A DNA stretch of 64,000 nt, taken from contig OZ038422.1 in NCBI GenBank assembly GCA_964036155.1, positions 20,049,201-20,113,200 of the forward strand, read 5' to 3'. The position numbers and the translations under genes are program-made. The notes beneath the pieces were generated by a model, which was not told the DNA's origin, did no database searches, and saw only the letters and a program-made list of their open reading frames with translations. The DNA comes from Diploscapter coronatus. Lineage: Eukaryota; Nematoda; Chromadorea; Rhabditida; Rhabditidae. Shown piece by piece: positions 47,962 to 61,565 of the stretch (position 1 is its first letter; every line of letters begins with the position of its first letter).

Positions 47962-49104
47962 ATGGTCACTGCATCTGGCAAATCTTCAATCGGCTCGCTG
48001 TATCGAGAGCTGCAAGTCTGGAGTCGAAGGGCGTTCATCGTTAATATCATCGGATTCGTCGTTTCCATTTACGGTGCATTTTAATCGATAAAGACCACCT
48101 GAATGTTTTACGAGAATCCATATATTTAGTTAGTTTTTATTCATTATTTCTTTCAGGACTCTATGTTGAAATTCGCCACGAAGCTGATCCGAAATACCAA
48201 GCCTCTTGCGACATATCATCCTACATTTCCTGCACAAGAGCCCTGAGTCATGACATCGGCAGAGGATTTGGAATCGTCAAGCACGTCTTAGGACCTGACA
48301 GTATCTTGAATCAGGTAAAAATAGCATTTCTATGCGATGTTTATTCCTGGTTAATCTTGCAGCGCAATCCCTTGTTCGGAGTGTTTGGCTACTCGACTCT
48401 GGCCGCCCTGCAGCTCTCCAATTCGCCTCTGCTCATCCGACTTTGTGTCATCGTTGCTATCACGCTGAACGCTGTTTCTGCCTATCTGACTTACAGTATG
48501 TCGGAATTTTAATTTAATTTTGTAATGATAATCATAAATTTTAGTAAGCTTATTGCAAATTATCAAATTTGATTCTAAATTCATCGAAATCAGTCTAGCT
48601 CATCTCAAAATAATTTCGTTTTCAAAAACGGAAATGTCTTGCTAATATTTATGATCAATTCTTTAGTAGAAATTTAATCTAATAATTGACTCATTTTCTA
48701 AAATCGCAAGTTCTAAAACTAATGTCAGTTAGCAATGGAGTCATACTTAAACTATATTCCCTGTGTTATGACTAACTAATTCGTATAAGAGGCCTGGGAT
48801 TGTTAGCAAAGGTAGGGCAGTGACCTGACCAACAATCACCAAACTGATTCCATCTGAATAAATAAGCGCTTATCAACAAAATCTACATCCTTTCAATCAA
48901 AAACTAAATAGAAAACATTGAAATGTCTCCTTTTTCTTGTTTTCTATCAAATTTAAAATTTCAGATCTAATCCAGATGCAGGTGATTTGTCTCGTCTGCT
49001 ACGCCATTCACATCTGCAACATGCTGTTCTTCTATTTCGCAGACAAACGTCGAACCATCATAAGCCAGATCGAGCATGAAAATAGCAAGAAGAAAGCTTC
49101 GTAA
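47962..49104 (+). CDS. Vitamin K epoxide reductase family protein (VKORC1/VKORC1L1 homologue)
   Basis: VKOR is an ER membrane oxidoreductase that reduces vitamin K epoxide and quinone with electrons from disulfides. Four exons, 47962-48073, 48155-48314, 48361-48499 and 48964-49104, encode about 184 residues (human VKORC1 163, VKORC1L1 176). The first TM helix is followed by the luminal loop with paired cysteines at human spacing (CDISSYISC, human Cys43/Cys51), then GRGFGIVKHVLGPDSILNQ, almost identical to human. NPLFGVFGYSTLAALQLS forms TM2. The active site is CLVC in the last helix (human CIVC). The residues after it differ: human TYA is replaced, with His where human Tyr139 lies. The C-terminus is Lys-rich (NSKKKAS), a possible ER-retention signal. 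An ATTCAG acceptor lies 16 nt before the ATG. Confidence 0.95.
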
Positions 49105-49344
49105 TTATTTTGGTCAAAGTAAAGTTTTAGCAATCCTAGATACTTGTTAGGAATTGGTTTATTTATGCATTTGTTATTTATCTGGGTCCTGTCTATGGGT
49201 TCATTTTCATTTGCCTTACCCTTTCCACTTACTGTGACACGAAATAGATAGTCATTCAGTTAAATTACCAAAATTTATTTCAATAAATTCATATTCGTTC
49301 AGAGATCTACAAATTTTATCACAAAATTCCTACCAATGTGAAAA

Positions 49345-51827
49345 TTAGTCTTCTTTTCTCTTCCGTTTGATTGCCTTCTTTGGAGGAACACTGATTTTGA
49401 AAACGGTACTAAAATTTGAACAATTTGAACAGCGAGTGTTTTACTTCCAAAAATGAGTGCTTTCCTACTATAATGTGGAAAGGAAAGAAAGTTGAAATAG
49501 CGTTTGGGAGGAAAGTACTTCATTTGTGAGGGGAAAGGGAAAACAGTCGTTACGCACAAAAGTGTATCTTGCAAAACTTCTTATTCGTTGCATTTAGCGG
49601 ATCAGCTTCTTAGATTTTGTACTACTTCCATGGCCTAATCTTATGGCATTATTTTATCGTTATCATACAAGTTGCTATTTCATTTACTTGCCTAAGTGTT
49701 GGGGATATTTGAGACTGGTTAGATTATATATTTATAAAGTTTTGTGAAAAATAGTAATGGACTTGTATAAGATAAGGATAAGTTGGATAGAGTAGAAGTA
49801 AGGTGAATAAGATATGAATTTATCTTACAGAAATAAACCAGAAGCTCCATTCAAACACTTGAAACTCGTATATTTCCAAAATGAATCAAATATTTAATTT
49901 CGCTCTGACAATGTTCAGCTATCATTTTTGTGCGCAACGATATACACCCATGGGAAAGTATCCGCAGTCCAAAGTTTAGAAGGATGGAAAATATCAAATA
50001 TTTGAAAACACATACTTGCAGGCCCTGCAGATGGGCATGAATTGGCATAGAACGGACAGACAGACACTGCAAACCCAGCCGCTAGAGACAAGCTCGTTGT
50101 GGCACACACACGAAGCTCGATAGTCCACGTTCTGAATTATTCCAGCATTTTTCAAACAAGATTGAGCGAAATTATAATTTTAGACTTTCACTTTTCTTCA
50201 TATTCTTGTTTTCTTCACTTTTCGGTCATTACCATTCGGAAAAATAGCGAATTGAAAATAAAAGCCATAAAACGAAAACTTCCCGGATTTTCGATATTAG
50301 ATTCAAGAGCAATGTCATTATGAAATAGATTGGGATTTTGAAAATTCAAAAACTGAATCCGAATGAAAATATCCTACCGTAAGCACCGGTTGCGGGAAGA
50401 GATTTCGCGATTCCGTCGGGAAAAGAGCGTGATTCTAAAAATAATAAATATCACTTTTTCCAAGGCAACCATCTTCTTACGAGCATTTTGGACACGAGGA
50501 ACTTGGGATGGTCGATGCTGATGTAGAGACCGCCCGTGATGTCTGCAGCCTGTTGCAACAATGGGGAGTTGTCGCCTGAAATAAATAAATTGAAATTTGA
50601 AAAAAAAAATAGAATGGAAAAGTTACCAAGAACGATAACATCCACACAAATGTCCTGTTTAGCTGCGGCAAAGAACAAATTCATCAGAGCACCTGCAAAA
50701 TGATTAATTCGGGTCCCTTCATTTGTCATCAGATTTGAGAGCAAAGTGAAAAGCAGAGAAAATGATTACGATGATCAATCGAAGACTGATAAATTGAGTT
50801 GAAAATAGTTTAAAACGTAAAAAGAATGATTTCTTGAAACTCGAGAAGAAAAGCCTACTGTGCTCATGTCCGAATTCAACAGTCATGGCGACGATGAGAA
50901 TCCTGCCTCTGGCAGTGGAGTCGTCGTTGACAGGCATGAAAGCAGAAGTCGTTGCTTCGTCTGGATCTCCGTTTGTCAGAGCGCTGTTTGATTGGGAGGA
51001 AAAGTGGAACCGACGCCAACCTGAAATAAATTTTCAGAATTTTTCCCTATTAAATACAACTTTTTGTGAATCTCAATCAACCATTTTAGTTTTTTCTTTA
51101 CCAGCACTGCGTGTCTTCTTAAAACCCTCCAGATTCTTTCAACGAGTACTCTCAAAACTGATCAGACATTTCAAGAAGTCATGGAAAACATGTTGCATAA
51201 CGACATTTAAGGTTAAAAATTAGCTAGTATTCAAATCCAGAGAGATCTTACAACACATAGCCTGAGCGACAGTGGGAGCGAGAGCAGCTCCAACCGTCAA
51301 ATCATCAGATTCTGCAGAAGTCCGCAGTGCAGATCGCAGTTCATCAACAATTGTCTGGGAAGTGTCCAGACTGTCGGAATTTCCCGAGTCATAGAGCAGC
51401 TAAAACAAGAAACATTAGTAAAAATATACAATTGCAAATATGCCTTCTTCTGAAGTCCTTTGGCGAATCCGAACAGCTGCAGTCTGTTGGAAGAGGCCAT
51501 GGAAATGTAGGAATTCGAGAATGATGTCTAAAGAGTACTCTCAGAATCGTAAGATATGGGATTTTAGAATGTTCAAAACGAATTAAGATGTAAAACCTTT
51601 TGAAATTGAAATAAATTTCCATTTCTCCAAAGATCAAGGAATTTCGAGTCAGATAAAAATTCGAAAAAGAAAACAAATTCAAAGGACACTGAATACTGTG
51701 ATTGTTTTTTTTTTTAAATACCTACCACAGCCCTGAAGACGTCAGCCAGAGAATCTCTGCCCTGTTCCTCACTCAATTTGCCCCACGAAAGGGCGCTCGT
51801 CTCAACCAGCAATGCCAAATTTGTCAT
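49345..51827 (-). CDS. TFIIH core subunit p34 (GTF2H3/Tfb4)
   Basis: p34 is a von Willebrand A-like subunit of the TFIIH core that pairs with p44 in transcription initiation and nucleotide excision repair. Exons run from ATG 51827: 51827-51725, 51531-51444, 51399-51251, 51019-50866, 50693-50622, 50577-50478, 50436-50381, 50150-50023 and 49408-49345. Marks: MTNLALLVETSALSWGKLSE at the N-terminus (human LLVIVVDANPIWWGK), GRILIVAMT, LMNLFFAAAKQDICVDV, LLQQAADITGGLYISI, and a C-terminal zinc domain VDYRASCVCHNELVSSGWVC with SVCLSVLCQF, then CRAC. The last exon gives VFKISVPPKKAIKRKRKED, matching the human AFKISLPP tail; it lies 615 bp beyond the previous exon. The intron 51443-51400 is 44 bp with a GC donor. 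A TTCAG acceptor lies 1 nt before the ATG. PCF11 is upstream on the same strand. Confidence 0.94.
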
Positions 51828-52546
51828 CCTGAACACTGATAATTTTGGCTTTGTTGGAATTCTCAGAGATATTTCACCGTTACAAACTGAATTGCTTTGT
51901 ATTCATCAATAACAACAAGTAATTACATTTTTGAGAACTTTATTGAACCAAATAAAATATCGTTTACAAAAGATCCCAATAAAATAAAATCGAAACGAAA
52001 GTTCGAAAAGTTTATTCCAACCAACCGACAAAAATCACGAAAAAACGCGAAAATAATAATAAAAAACTGACGCGACGGATTTAAAATATTTATTTTTGTA
52101 ATTTTTTCATTGAGGTTTGGAAAATTTAGTAATCTTCCCTATGATTTTGACCTGCAAAACGACTAAAGAATTACAGCAACTATCAAAAGAAAAGTGATAT
52201 ACAAATAAAATAAACACTAAAATGCTCGCCCTAATATAACAAAAGACACAAAATGAATGAACCCGAATGGAAATACGAAATGTTCTGGTTTGTTCTGGGT
52301 GAAGTAAGAAGGAGAAATACTTGTCTGCATTAAGGTGTCATTGTTAAAGTATGAAAAATAAGAATAAGAATGAGAACGAACAAGTCATATCACAGATGGT
52401 CGAGTTAACGAGCACAGTTTGGTTATCAACGATTTGATCAGAATGAAAGAAATGAGCAAGGAAATTCATGTCAAGTTAGGGGGTTGAACAAATTCACTAA
52501 TCCCCTAACTAGCTATGATTTCTAACAGAGTGACTAAGCCTCTAAT
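51828..52546. other. Spacer between PCF11 and the TFIIH p34 gene
   Basis: Holds the PCF11 3' region and the 5' flank of GTF2H3. A potential alternative terminal exon of PCF11 lies at 52151-52107 (TTTTGCAG acceptor, 14 codons, then TGA). The rest is AT-rich without features I can name. Confidence 0.5.
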
Positions 52547-55500
52547 TCAAAATTCAGTCGTTTCATTCTTTACCGTATTCGCCTGAGAGGGAGAATTTGA
52601 GTTGATTTCGGGCTCCATGTTGCCCTCTCCGTCCTCTCCTTGGTGTATAGTCGCATCCGCAGCACAGCCCTTGTGGTAAGCCTGAAGATAACTAATTACT
52701 TTTCTACCTCATAAACAAAGGTCGTCATATTAATTTTTCACCGTAAGAATGCGACGTCATTTCCAAATCACGAAATGATTCACTTACCGTATTGTTGATG
52801 ACGACGGCATTTCTGAATCTCCACTCGTCGTGCTCTTCATCGAAGTACTCATCGAACTTCTCCCCACACACAGCACATTCCTGAAAATATTGCAATTTTT
52901 GGATTCCCTAATCCCTAATTTTAAATTGAAGAAAGAAAGACGTATCATGGACTAAGATAATTTAATTTCTGGTCTATAACTATTTTCTGCTATATAATTA
53001 TGATAGGGACACTTAGAAGTGAATCGGTAAGAGTCTGCTTTTAAAAATAGCGAAATATAAATTCATTACCTTGTTGTCAGTGGCACTCGACCCGATTGTG
53101 GATGGTTTGACTGTTTTCTTCACTGAAAATACGTATTCTTCCTCATTTAACTTCTTTAAGTCCCCTACCTGTCTTGTCAAGTTCCTCCTCCATCTTCTCC
53201 CCTTCTTCGCATTCCTTGAATATCTCCTACAAAATCAATCATTTCCTTTTTCAATTCATTCGTCTCCTCACCTCAACTGGTTTGAACCACTTCCTCTGTC
53301 TGGTTGTGTCGGCCACTTTGTTCAGATTCTGCTGCACGTGCCAATCCATGTGACGATTCCACTTCTCACCTTAAACATTTTCTTTAATTTGAATAACAGA
53401 TTAGCGGGTTTGCAAACAAATCGACGACATTTCATCGATTCGGGGAATTATTTCGATGACTATTTGATATTACGCAATGCCAAATTTTCTAGTTCTATAC
53501 CTTTAGGTTCCATCCTAAGTCCGCAGTACGTGCAGACATCATGTCGTTTTGTCAGCAAATCTTCAATCACAGAATCGAAATATCTAAAAGTAAGGCTGAA
53601 TAAAAGTTGAATATAAAACTAGAATCTCCAAGCTCCATCCTTTGCAAAAATGCGTTTATGGTAGAAATGTGGTAGTTTGGAGTCAAAAAATTGGGAAGTA
53701 TCCTTTAAATTCAAAATCCCCTGAAAAACCTAGTCTAGATCGATGACACACACTCAATAAAACGGTTTTGTGCCTAAAATCAGCTCATCATTTTTGCGTC
53801 CATGCAGTTTGAAGGTTACCAAGATATTTATATTGGCAATGAATTTTTGCGATTTTTCGGCTAGAAAACTCTTCATTTTACTTGTTCTTCGCGAAAGTGT
53901 TACTTACATCTCCCTTATAGCATTTCTGTGCAAAAGTTCTACCACAAACCGAGGTTTGGCATATTTACACTTAGGGACGCTAAGAAACATAAAGAAGGTC
54001 TCTTACATCCTGAGAGTGGCCATGCTGCGCGCGTTGAAGTCCTTGAACGAAACATTGGGTGTATTTCTTCGCTCCAGAGATCCCAGACTGAAATATGCAG
54101 GGTGATCAAAGAATTGAATTCTCTTGACAGACTTGAGGTCATTCCCATAAGGAGCCTGCGCAGCAGGAGACCTCTCTCTGCCCGATTCCCTGCCCTTGAC
54201 TGTCTCTACAGGCAGCTTCAATGCACCACTCTGCTTCAGTCGAGTCAACAGCTGAGTCAAATCATCCGCTGGAAATTTAACTTTATTTAGAAAAATGGCA
54301 ATTTGAAAATTACTATCAATGAGAAATGTCTCTATCTATCATTCATAATTACGGTCACTTGGATGTGAGGCCGTGACGGAATGACGGAATGCGAAATAAC
54401 GAAAAGCTTTTTTGGATCTAAAGAAACGCGATAACATCGGAACCCATAGTAATTGATAAGGGTAGTGAATAAAAGGGAAATATTTCCTAATTTTTACATT
54501 TCGTCAAATTCAGAAAAGCGTTTAGTCACTTTGCATTACACAATTTCCTAACTGCGGCACCTTGTATATGTCATCGGCTGTTTTTTTATTTCTCCTCTTT
54601 TCCTACACACCCTCACCTTCCTATCCAATGACAAATAAGCTGGTGACATGTACAAGAAGCCCCTAACTATTCTTTACCACATTTAGCATGAAATGGATGT
54701 TTGTGATTTTCAGATATTTTTTAAATTCTAAAATGAAACTAACGTTTCTGCTTGGGTTGTTCCATGACAGGCTGCTGCCTCTCCTCTCTCATTTTGTTGA
54801 GGAATCTGGCCAAGTCATAGGCAGGCTCGGGCTCGATCTTCACCTCCGGCGCAGTGCCGGTTAGGCGAATCTCGTGACGAATTCCGTTGATATGGGCGAT
54901 GATTGGAGGACCTGAATGATATTAATGTTTTACTAAGAAAAAATGAGAGAAAAAACATCCTCTTATTCATTTTTGAGAGGGTATTCTTTGCACAGTAAAA
55001 TCCTTATTTGAATAGCTTGATTAAGAAGGGGTGCGCGAAAGTCGATTTTGAAGTTTTTTTCTAGCAATTTTCACTTAGAACTTTGGGGATGCGTAATTTT
55101 TTCCTCCTTAAGTGAGGAAAAGAAAGAAAGAGAATATTTGGAAGGAAAGACTACGAAGTCGAAATTTAAGACGTTGAAACTGATTTTGAAAATGTTTAAA
55201 ACGAAATATCAGGCATTCCTTGCTTGTTGAATGCTCGAATCTCGTACCTCCAAACTGTCCTTTAAAGGGGAAATCGCCCATGTAGAGCTCTCTGCTGGGT
55301 GCCCCGAATCTGAGCTGATGGGGCTGTCCGTCAATGAACACCGTCTTCGTCTCGCCGAACTTCATCATCACTCGCTCGCCGTCGATCAGAATGTCGCGAG
55401 GAGGGCCGGAGAAGTAGATTCTTAAAGTAATGGATGTTTGCTTTTCGAAGATTATTTGAATTTCAACTTAGAATTTCTTGCGATCTCAGCACACGTAATA

Positions 55501-58500
55501 TTGTCTACAGTCAATTTGATAAAAACAATTATTTGTTCAGAAGACCGTCGTGTAAGCCTCTTCATTGATCATTTTTAGACACTATTTAGAAGCCAAGATT
55601 ATATCATACCTGTGTGGAAGTCCATTCCTCTCGATGACAGCCGTGTTGTCGACATAGATGACCTCGTGTGCCTTTCCATCGACGAAGATCCTGTTGTTGG
55701 CGGGAATGCCTTCCAACTTGACTGTGTCACTCGTGATCACCTGAATTATAACAATTAGCATAAAATACAAGAATTCCAGTGCTTTTACCGGCGGCGGTCG
55801 CAGCTGCGGATTGGAAATGAGCAGATTCGGGTTGGTGACATTGACTGCGGGAATGAAGGCTGCGGGAGGGAGGAGGCCCAGATTGAGGGGGTTGCCGATG
55901 TTGAGCAATGGGTTGGCAGGCAGGTTCGGCAGGAACAGACCTGGGGCTGGGGCGAATGGCGAGTGACCAATGAGACCTGAGATTAGAAATATTTCTCGTT
56001 TCAGCTTTATTAACTGAAATTTCTATCAGGGATCTCGAAAATTCCTTTTATTTGAACTCTATAGAATCTCTCCGAGTTGAACTCAACTTGCTAGCGTATT
56101 GAATTAGAAATCGAATTTCGCGAAACTCCTCGTTTCTTCAATTTTGAATCAGGAGGCAAAAATCTACAGCCTTGAAAGCTTTTCGTACTTTACATTCATT
56201 TTCTAAGTGCTTATGAAATGAACGAATTACCTGCAGCGGCGATCGTCGAGACGGGGATTGAAGGAGGCTGATGGATGGAGTTGGCAGGGGAAGGGAAGAG
56301 AGTAGAAATGTGAGGATGGGGAGCATGGGAATGAGTGGCAGGAGCAGGCATGGAGACTGTGGACTGCAGATGGGAAGACGGGGCTGACAGGTTGGTGGTG
56401 GCTGGCTGCGTGCTCACCGCAGACAAGGGAGGCGGCTGCAACACCATCTGAGCCAGCACGTTCGGTGGCATCGTTGCTGAAATATCGTTGTATTGAATAG
56501 TTGAACTTTCTACTAGTTTTTTTTTTTCGAAATCTAGTCATCTCATTATGGCCATCCTTCTTATATCATTACAGAAGTATGACTTTTTAACGCTGATAAA
56601 CAATTCGAAACATCAATTTCTAAGATTTTCGGTCGAAAACGAGGCCGAATTTGATCGAATGTATTTTTTTCGTCGGCTCATTCATTTTTGGAACATTTGA
56701 ACCGACTTATTCTTTACAATCGAAGTCCGATGACCTGATGCAAATGAAAAATGACGCACGGGCTTTGCAATAGAAAGTGTAGAGAAAAATAGCAGAAAGA
56801 GCATCAATGAATCGGCGTGCATGGATGAAATGCGCGCCACTCCATCTTCATTTTCGCGTGTAAGAAAAACACATTATATCTTATCTTAGGTAATCGAATG
56901 GTCAAAATATTCAGTGCAAAAGCATTTCTAAAAAGATTAATTACTCAAACGAAACCATACCGTCCAAAAATTTCTATATTTTCAAGGAGAGAATAAACTC
57001 ACGATTTGTAGACAGAAGCGGTGTTTTAGTGATGGTTTGCTGCACCTTCTGCTGCTGTTGCTGGGGAGGATTGGTTGCAGATGTCGGATTGACGAAGGCG
57101 TGCGATCCCAACTCTGCCGTCTTGTGTACTGTCATTTGAACTGGAGATCTGGAATATATTTGCTTTATTGGTCGTTACTAACCGACGATAAAATCCTCTC
57201 TGGCTAATACTATTTCCCCTATTCTATTTTATCTTCTCCTATCTCAATTTCTCCCTCACTCTCATTTCTCTCTCGCCTGAATTCTTTATGTCAATTAGTA
57301 ATATCCGTGATTATTCATAAATTAGAAGGGAGAAAAGCGCCCGTTTCTGTTGAGTGTTTTTATCTCTTTTCCAGCTTACTTATTCTCAGATCGCATGTCC
57401 GTGTCCTTTATGCCATGTCCATGCTGCTGCTGCTGCTTGAACGGCTTCTTTTTGTCTACCCCTCCGAACTCTTTGCCGCTCTGCTGCAATTCATTCGATC
57501 TCCGCTTGTTTGATCCTAAAAATAAATTGATAGGATGACGAAGTAGTAGCAATAAATAAACAAACCCTTAGCAGCAGAAGAATTAGAAGTAGATGGAGCT
57601 GAATTGGCTGTATTTGGAGCAACGAGGAGAGTCTTCTTCCCGCCCGACTGCTGAGTGGAAGTGGTCGTGGCAGATTTGGCCAGATTCTTCACGGCGGCGG
57701 CTGCAGCAGGAGGCGGCTCAGGGCCGAACTGAGCATTTGCACTAGACTTCTCAATGCGGGCCATTTTGGGCGGGGGCTCGGGTGAGTCCCCTCCCATCTT
57801 CTCGAGTGGGTGTGGCGAGGATAGCAGCTCGTCTCTGAAATTGAAATGTGATTTCTCAGTTTTCGTTCAGATCTGAATTCTCTTTATTCGTCATCCAGAT
57901 TCTTTTCTTTCTTACATCAGTTCCTTTTTGTTCCCACCGCCCAGCTCCGACGTTTCAGCCTTTCTTCCTTTTTTCTCCTTTTTGTCCTCCGCTTTTCCTG
58001 CTCGATTTTGTCTCGGATCTCGTGGGTTCGCCGTTGCAGGAGCCACTCCATTATCCTTCTAAAATAATCAAAATTAAAAGCTCTAAAAAGGTTTATCGGA
58101 GAAAACTTCAAGCGAAATTTAGAAGCAGGATTGAGTGCACACAATAAAATACAAATGGTCCCACTTTTAAATTTACTAACAAAGGGACTAGCTACTAATA
58201 AAAAGAAAAATGTAAGGAAGAAAGTTAAGTGACATGAGTTTGGATTATGGTTGCACTGAGATATAAGATTTCTCTTTAATGATAGTTCTAACTGCTAGCA
58301 GCAGTGTATATCCAGTCCACTATTTGATCGATTTCGGTCATTTCCCGTTTGAAATGATGAGAAATCTTCATATCCACATCATCTCAATGCTAGAAATTGT
58401 GAGACCATAATCCAATGAATGGACACAGTGGGCTCAGAACGTTTGAGCTTCAACCCGAATAATGATTGCAAGAAAGTTGATCATATCAGCAGTCTTGCAA

Positions 58501-60103
58501 ACGAGTCATATGATGTGTTTCGTGGTGTCCCAACGAGTAACAACGCCAATAAATTTTATTTCTATTTTGTCTGATTTTAAATATAAATATCTAGTGAGAT
58601 ATGATTTGCGACAAAACATCATCAAATTATGCAATTTCGAAAGAACAATGTAATAACTGTAAATATTTGTATGTGAAAATACCGAAGACGCAGTGGCTGA
58701 GCCCTGAGCTGTGCCTGCGGAGTCGCCCTGCTGCGCGATGAAATTGGGATTAACGTAGACTCGCGTGGTGGGCACCTGATGTTGCTGGTTGGCGTGGTCG
58801 GCAGAGGCCGAGGAACGGGCCGGAGGACGAGCTGATGACACAGACGGGGCTGAGGAGGAGGGCGGCTGCGACATTCCTGGCAGAGGAGGCCCCGGTCGCT
58901 TCGGATTCACTATCGGCCAGTTGTTGTCCTCCATGTTTACCTGAAATGATGCGTTAGCAATGCTGAGCCACTTTATAACGCTACTTTTTGTCCAGATTAA
59001 GTTTTTCGTAAGTAGGCATCTGGAGAGAAAGCAGAGAACTTTCTTTATTAACTAATTGCTCAAATTATAAGATCGTGAAAATTGATGAGAATTAAAGATT
59101 TTGTTTCGTATTTCTACGCTTGTCGATTACTTGTTGATAACTAATATTAGCGTACCTTCATGTCGAGCTGATAGAGCTTTGACGGAATGAAGATGTTTGG
59201 CCATGTGCAGCGCAGTTTGTACAGGGACGATCTGACTCGCTCATCTCCCTGCAAATCAAATGATAAGTGATTGAATTCATGCAATGGAAGACAGACCTCT
59301 TTGAAGACATGGAGGAAGAGTTTGATGATGATCTTCTCGAATAGCTCTCTGTACTCGGACGGCTGCACGTTCTTGATTATCGAGTCTACCACGTACATTA
59401 CCGGCAGCTTCTGCTCGCTTTTCACCTGAAAGTATGCAAATTAGTACAAGGAAGTAGTCATATTACACACGTGTTGTCGAGATTGTAATGCGATCTTCTT
59501 TTTCTCTAATCACATGTTTGATACATTTTTCGAACTATAGTATTAAGATTATTACTAATAAAGTCTAACTGCTATGATGTTGATCTATTAAGCCTTTCCA
59601 AGTTAAATCAAATCACTTTGAATCAAAGAGGCAATCTACCGTACCCTGAATATCTGTTGCTCGATGGCCTCGACAATGGCAGAAGCATGTTCCCTGTAGT
59701 CCTCTGCCAGAATCGTCAGCAGATTGATCTGCGTCTTGTTGTTGTTCACCAGCTCGTCCAAAGTCGCTCTGAAAGTTCACACTTTCGTTTCCATTTTTGA
59801 CTGCCATTTGCAGTGCTAACAATAACCGCACTCTTACTTCCCCTTCTGCCATTTTGTATAGCAGTCCCCTGTCAGTTCCTCCACTGCATTCTGTCTCTAG
59901 TATAGATGCTTTTTCCTATTCAGGCAAAAAGCATTGCATCGAGAGGTGAAAGCGAAAACAGGTTATGAATGCAGACGAAGTGGAGGAGGGAAGGGGAGAC
60001 CAATCGCGATCAGTCAGTCTAACAGACTGATCGATACTCCACGCAACTAGGGAACTGACCTGTATTCATTGGCTGCACTCACTGCTTCTTTCGAATGGGG
60101 CAT
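52547..60103 (-). CDS. PCF11, cleavage/polyadenylation and transcription-termination factor
   Basis: PCF11 is the CF IIm subunit that binds the RNA polymerase II CTD and promotes pre-mRNA 3' cleavage and termination. About 21 exons from ATG 60103. The N-terminal CID spans the first four exons: NKTQINLLTILAEDYREHAS, LPVMYVVDSIIKNVQPSEY and RSSLYKLRCTWPNIFIPSKL. TTRVYVNPNFI follows (human SSIHVNPKFL). The middle is Pro/Ser/Ala/Gln-rich and Lys-rich. Short repeated modules centred on FVDG, LIDG, FIDG and HING follow (55740-54780). The C-terminus carries CTYCGLRM...HMDWH (53590-53280) and CAVCGEKFDEYFDEEHDEWR...YHKGC zinc modules, both standard for PCF11. The reading frame runs to TGA 52549-52547, but a donor (ACG|GTAAAG) just before it could splice to a last exon at 52151-52107. 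The start faces SMARCD head to head. Confidence 0.94.
53624..53782. repeat. Copy 2 of the 160-bp dispersed repeat
   Basis: Direct-orientation match to 29118-29275 (TTTGCAAAAATGCGTTTATG and downstream blocks), in the PCF11 intron after the exon ending near 53500. It lacks the hairpin that abuts the other copy. Confidence 0.75.
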
Positions 60104-61565
60104 CTCAATCACAGCAATCCACCCGTAGAACTCCACAACACAACTTCACGACTGCAGAGAATCGTAATCAGAAACGGATGAAGAGAGCGATGCGTCAAGT
60201 GGCAGATGAACAGTGCTCTGCTGCAACACTCGACGATCACTAACTGAAAACAGAACAACTTATCCGAGAATCAATCGATAAAACAATCAAAATAAACGCA
60301 ATTGGCACGGAAAAGAGAAATAATATGATAAAATTTGAGATGCGAGATTAGTTTGGTGTCAAACGAGAAAAGAGAAATGAGAGAAATTCGAATCAGATAA
60401 GAACCAATGAACAACTTTATCGGCAGAATTTGAGCGAGATCCTAATAATTGGCCTTGCATGCAAAATATTCAAGGTCTGTGAATCTCGATTGAATTGCTG
60501 TTTTGTCTGAAGCCACTGACGATTTTGCCATTTCGAGAATTGAATGATGAGAATGAGAAAGGGGGCTGATTTTTAGTAGTCATGGAGACAGAATGGTTAG
60601 GTACGGAAAGAAGAAGGGAATAAATTTCAGCTTTCGAGTCGACAAATTAAAAAAAAAAACCGTGTCGCTATCTAATTTGGTGTCAAAGACGACAAAATAA
60701 TCTTTTCTTTTCTTCTCTGAATCATAAAATCATGAAACATGAAACAATTCGAATAAAACAATCGGTTCGTTATCTAAAAATCTCAAATAAAAGGAGGAGA
60801 ATTTACAAAGTTTATTTGGAAAACGGGACGAAACGACTGCTTCTTGTGAAGCCAAAGTCGATGTAGAACACTCCGCTGAGCAGGGCCAAGGACCGATTCT
60901 GAAATTAGCGTGACGTCATGGGGATTTTCGAAAAATCTAGTCAAAAGTTGTCTGGGAAAATGAGCGGAAAATAACATTTGAAAATTTGATCAGACAACTG
61001 ATCACTCAGAAATCCGACAAAAAATCAATAAAATCGATGAAATTTCGAAAGCTTCGCAAAAAAAAGAAAATCAACAAATGCTGACTAATTTTTACCTTTG
61101 CGGAGTCCTCAGGAATTCACAAAATGTTCAATTTTTGGATGAATTTAGCGAAAATGACCGTCAATTGGTCGAGCAGCATTTTGGAATAAAATTTTACGAA
61201 AATTTCATCGAAAAACCAGAAAAATAAGCTCAAAAACTGACCTGAAAGAACCGTCCAGGAGCGAATGAGTTGAGCGACGAGATGAGAATGAGAGGAAGGG
61301 AGAAAGTGGGGGAATGGAGAGAGGACGGAGAGAAATATACGAAAGTCACGCTGGAGCGCGGGATGCGAGGGGAATGCGAAGCGGTGCGGGCGGCCAGACA
61401 ATCGATAATTTTGAATTGAGCGCAGTGTCCTTGGATATTCACTGCTCAACGACGGACTTATTGTTTTTGACCGTTCATCGCGCGATTATTCATTTTGCCT
61501 AATGGTTATTCGCTTTGATCGATTGAAATGGTTGAATTTCATTCAATTTTGTGCAATTTCAGGCG
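60104..61565. promoter_or_regulatory. Head-to-head promoter region of PCF11 and SMARCD
   Basis: 1.46 kb between divergent start codons. It probably contains both promoters and 5' non-coding exons; the SMARCD ATG follows an ATTTCAG acceptor by 3 nt, so its 5' UTR is spliced or trans-spliced. No coding exon or named motif seen. Confidence 0.5.

Noticed and set aside
53071..53610. A 179-codon plus-strand open frame
   Set aside because: It is antisense to PCF11 zinc-module exons and their short introns; the minus-strand reading is the conserved one.
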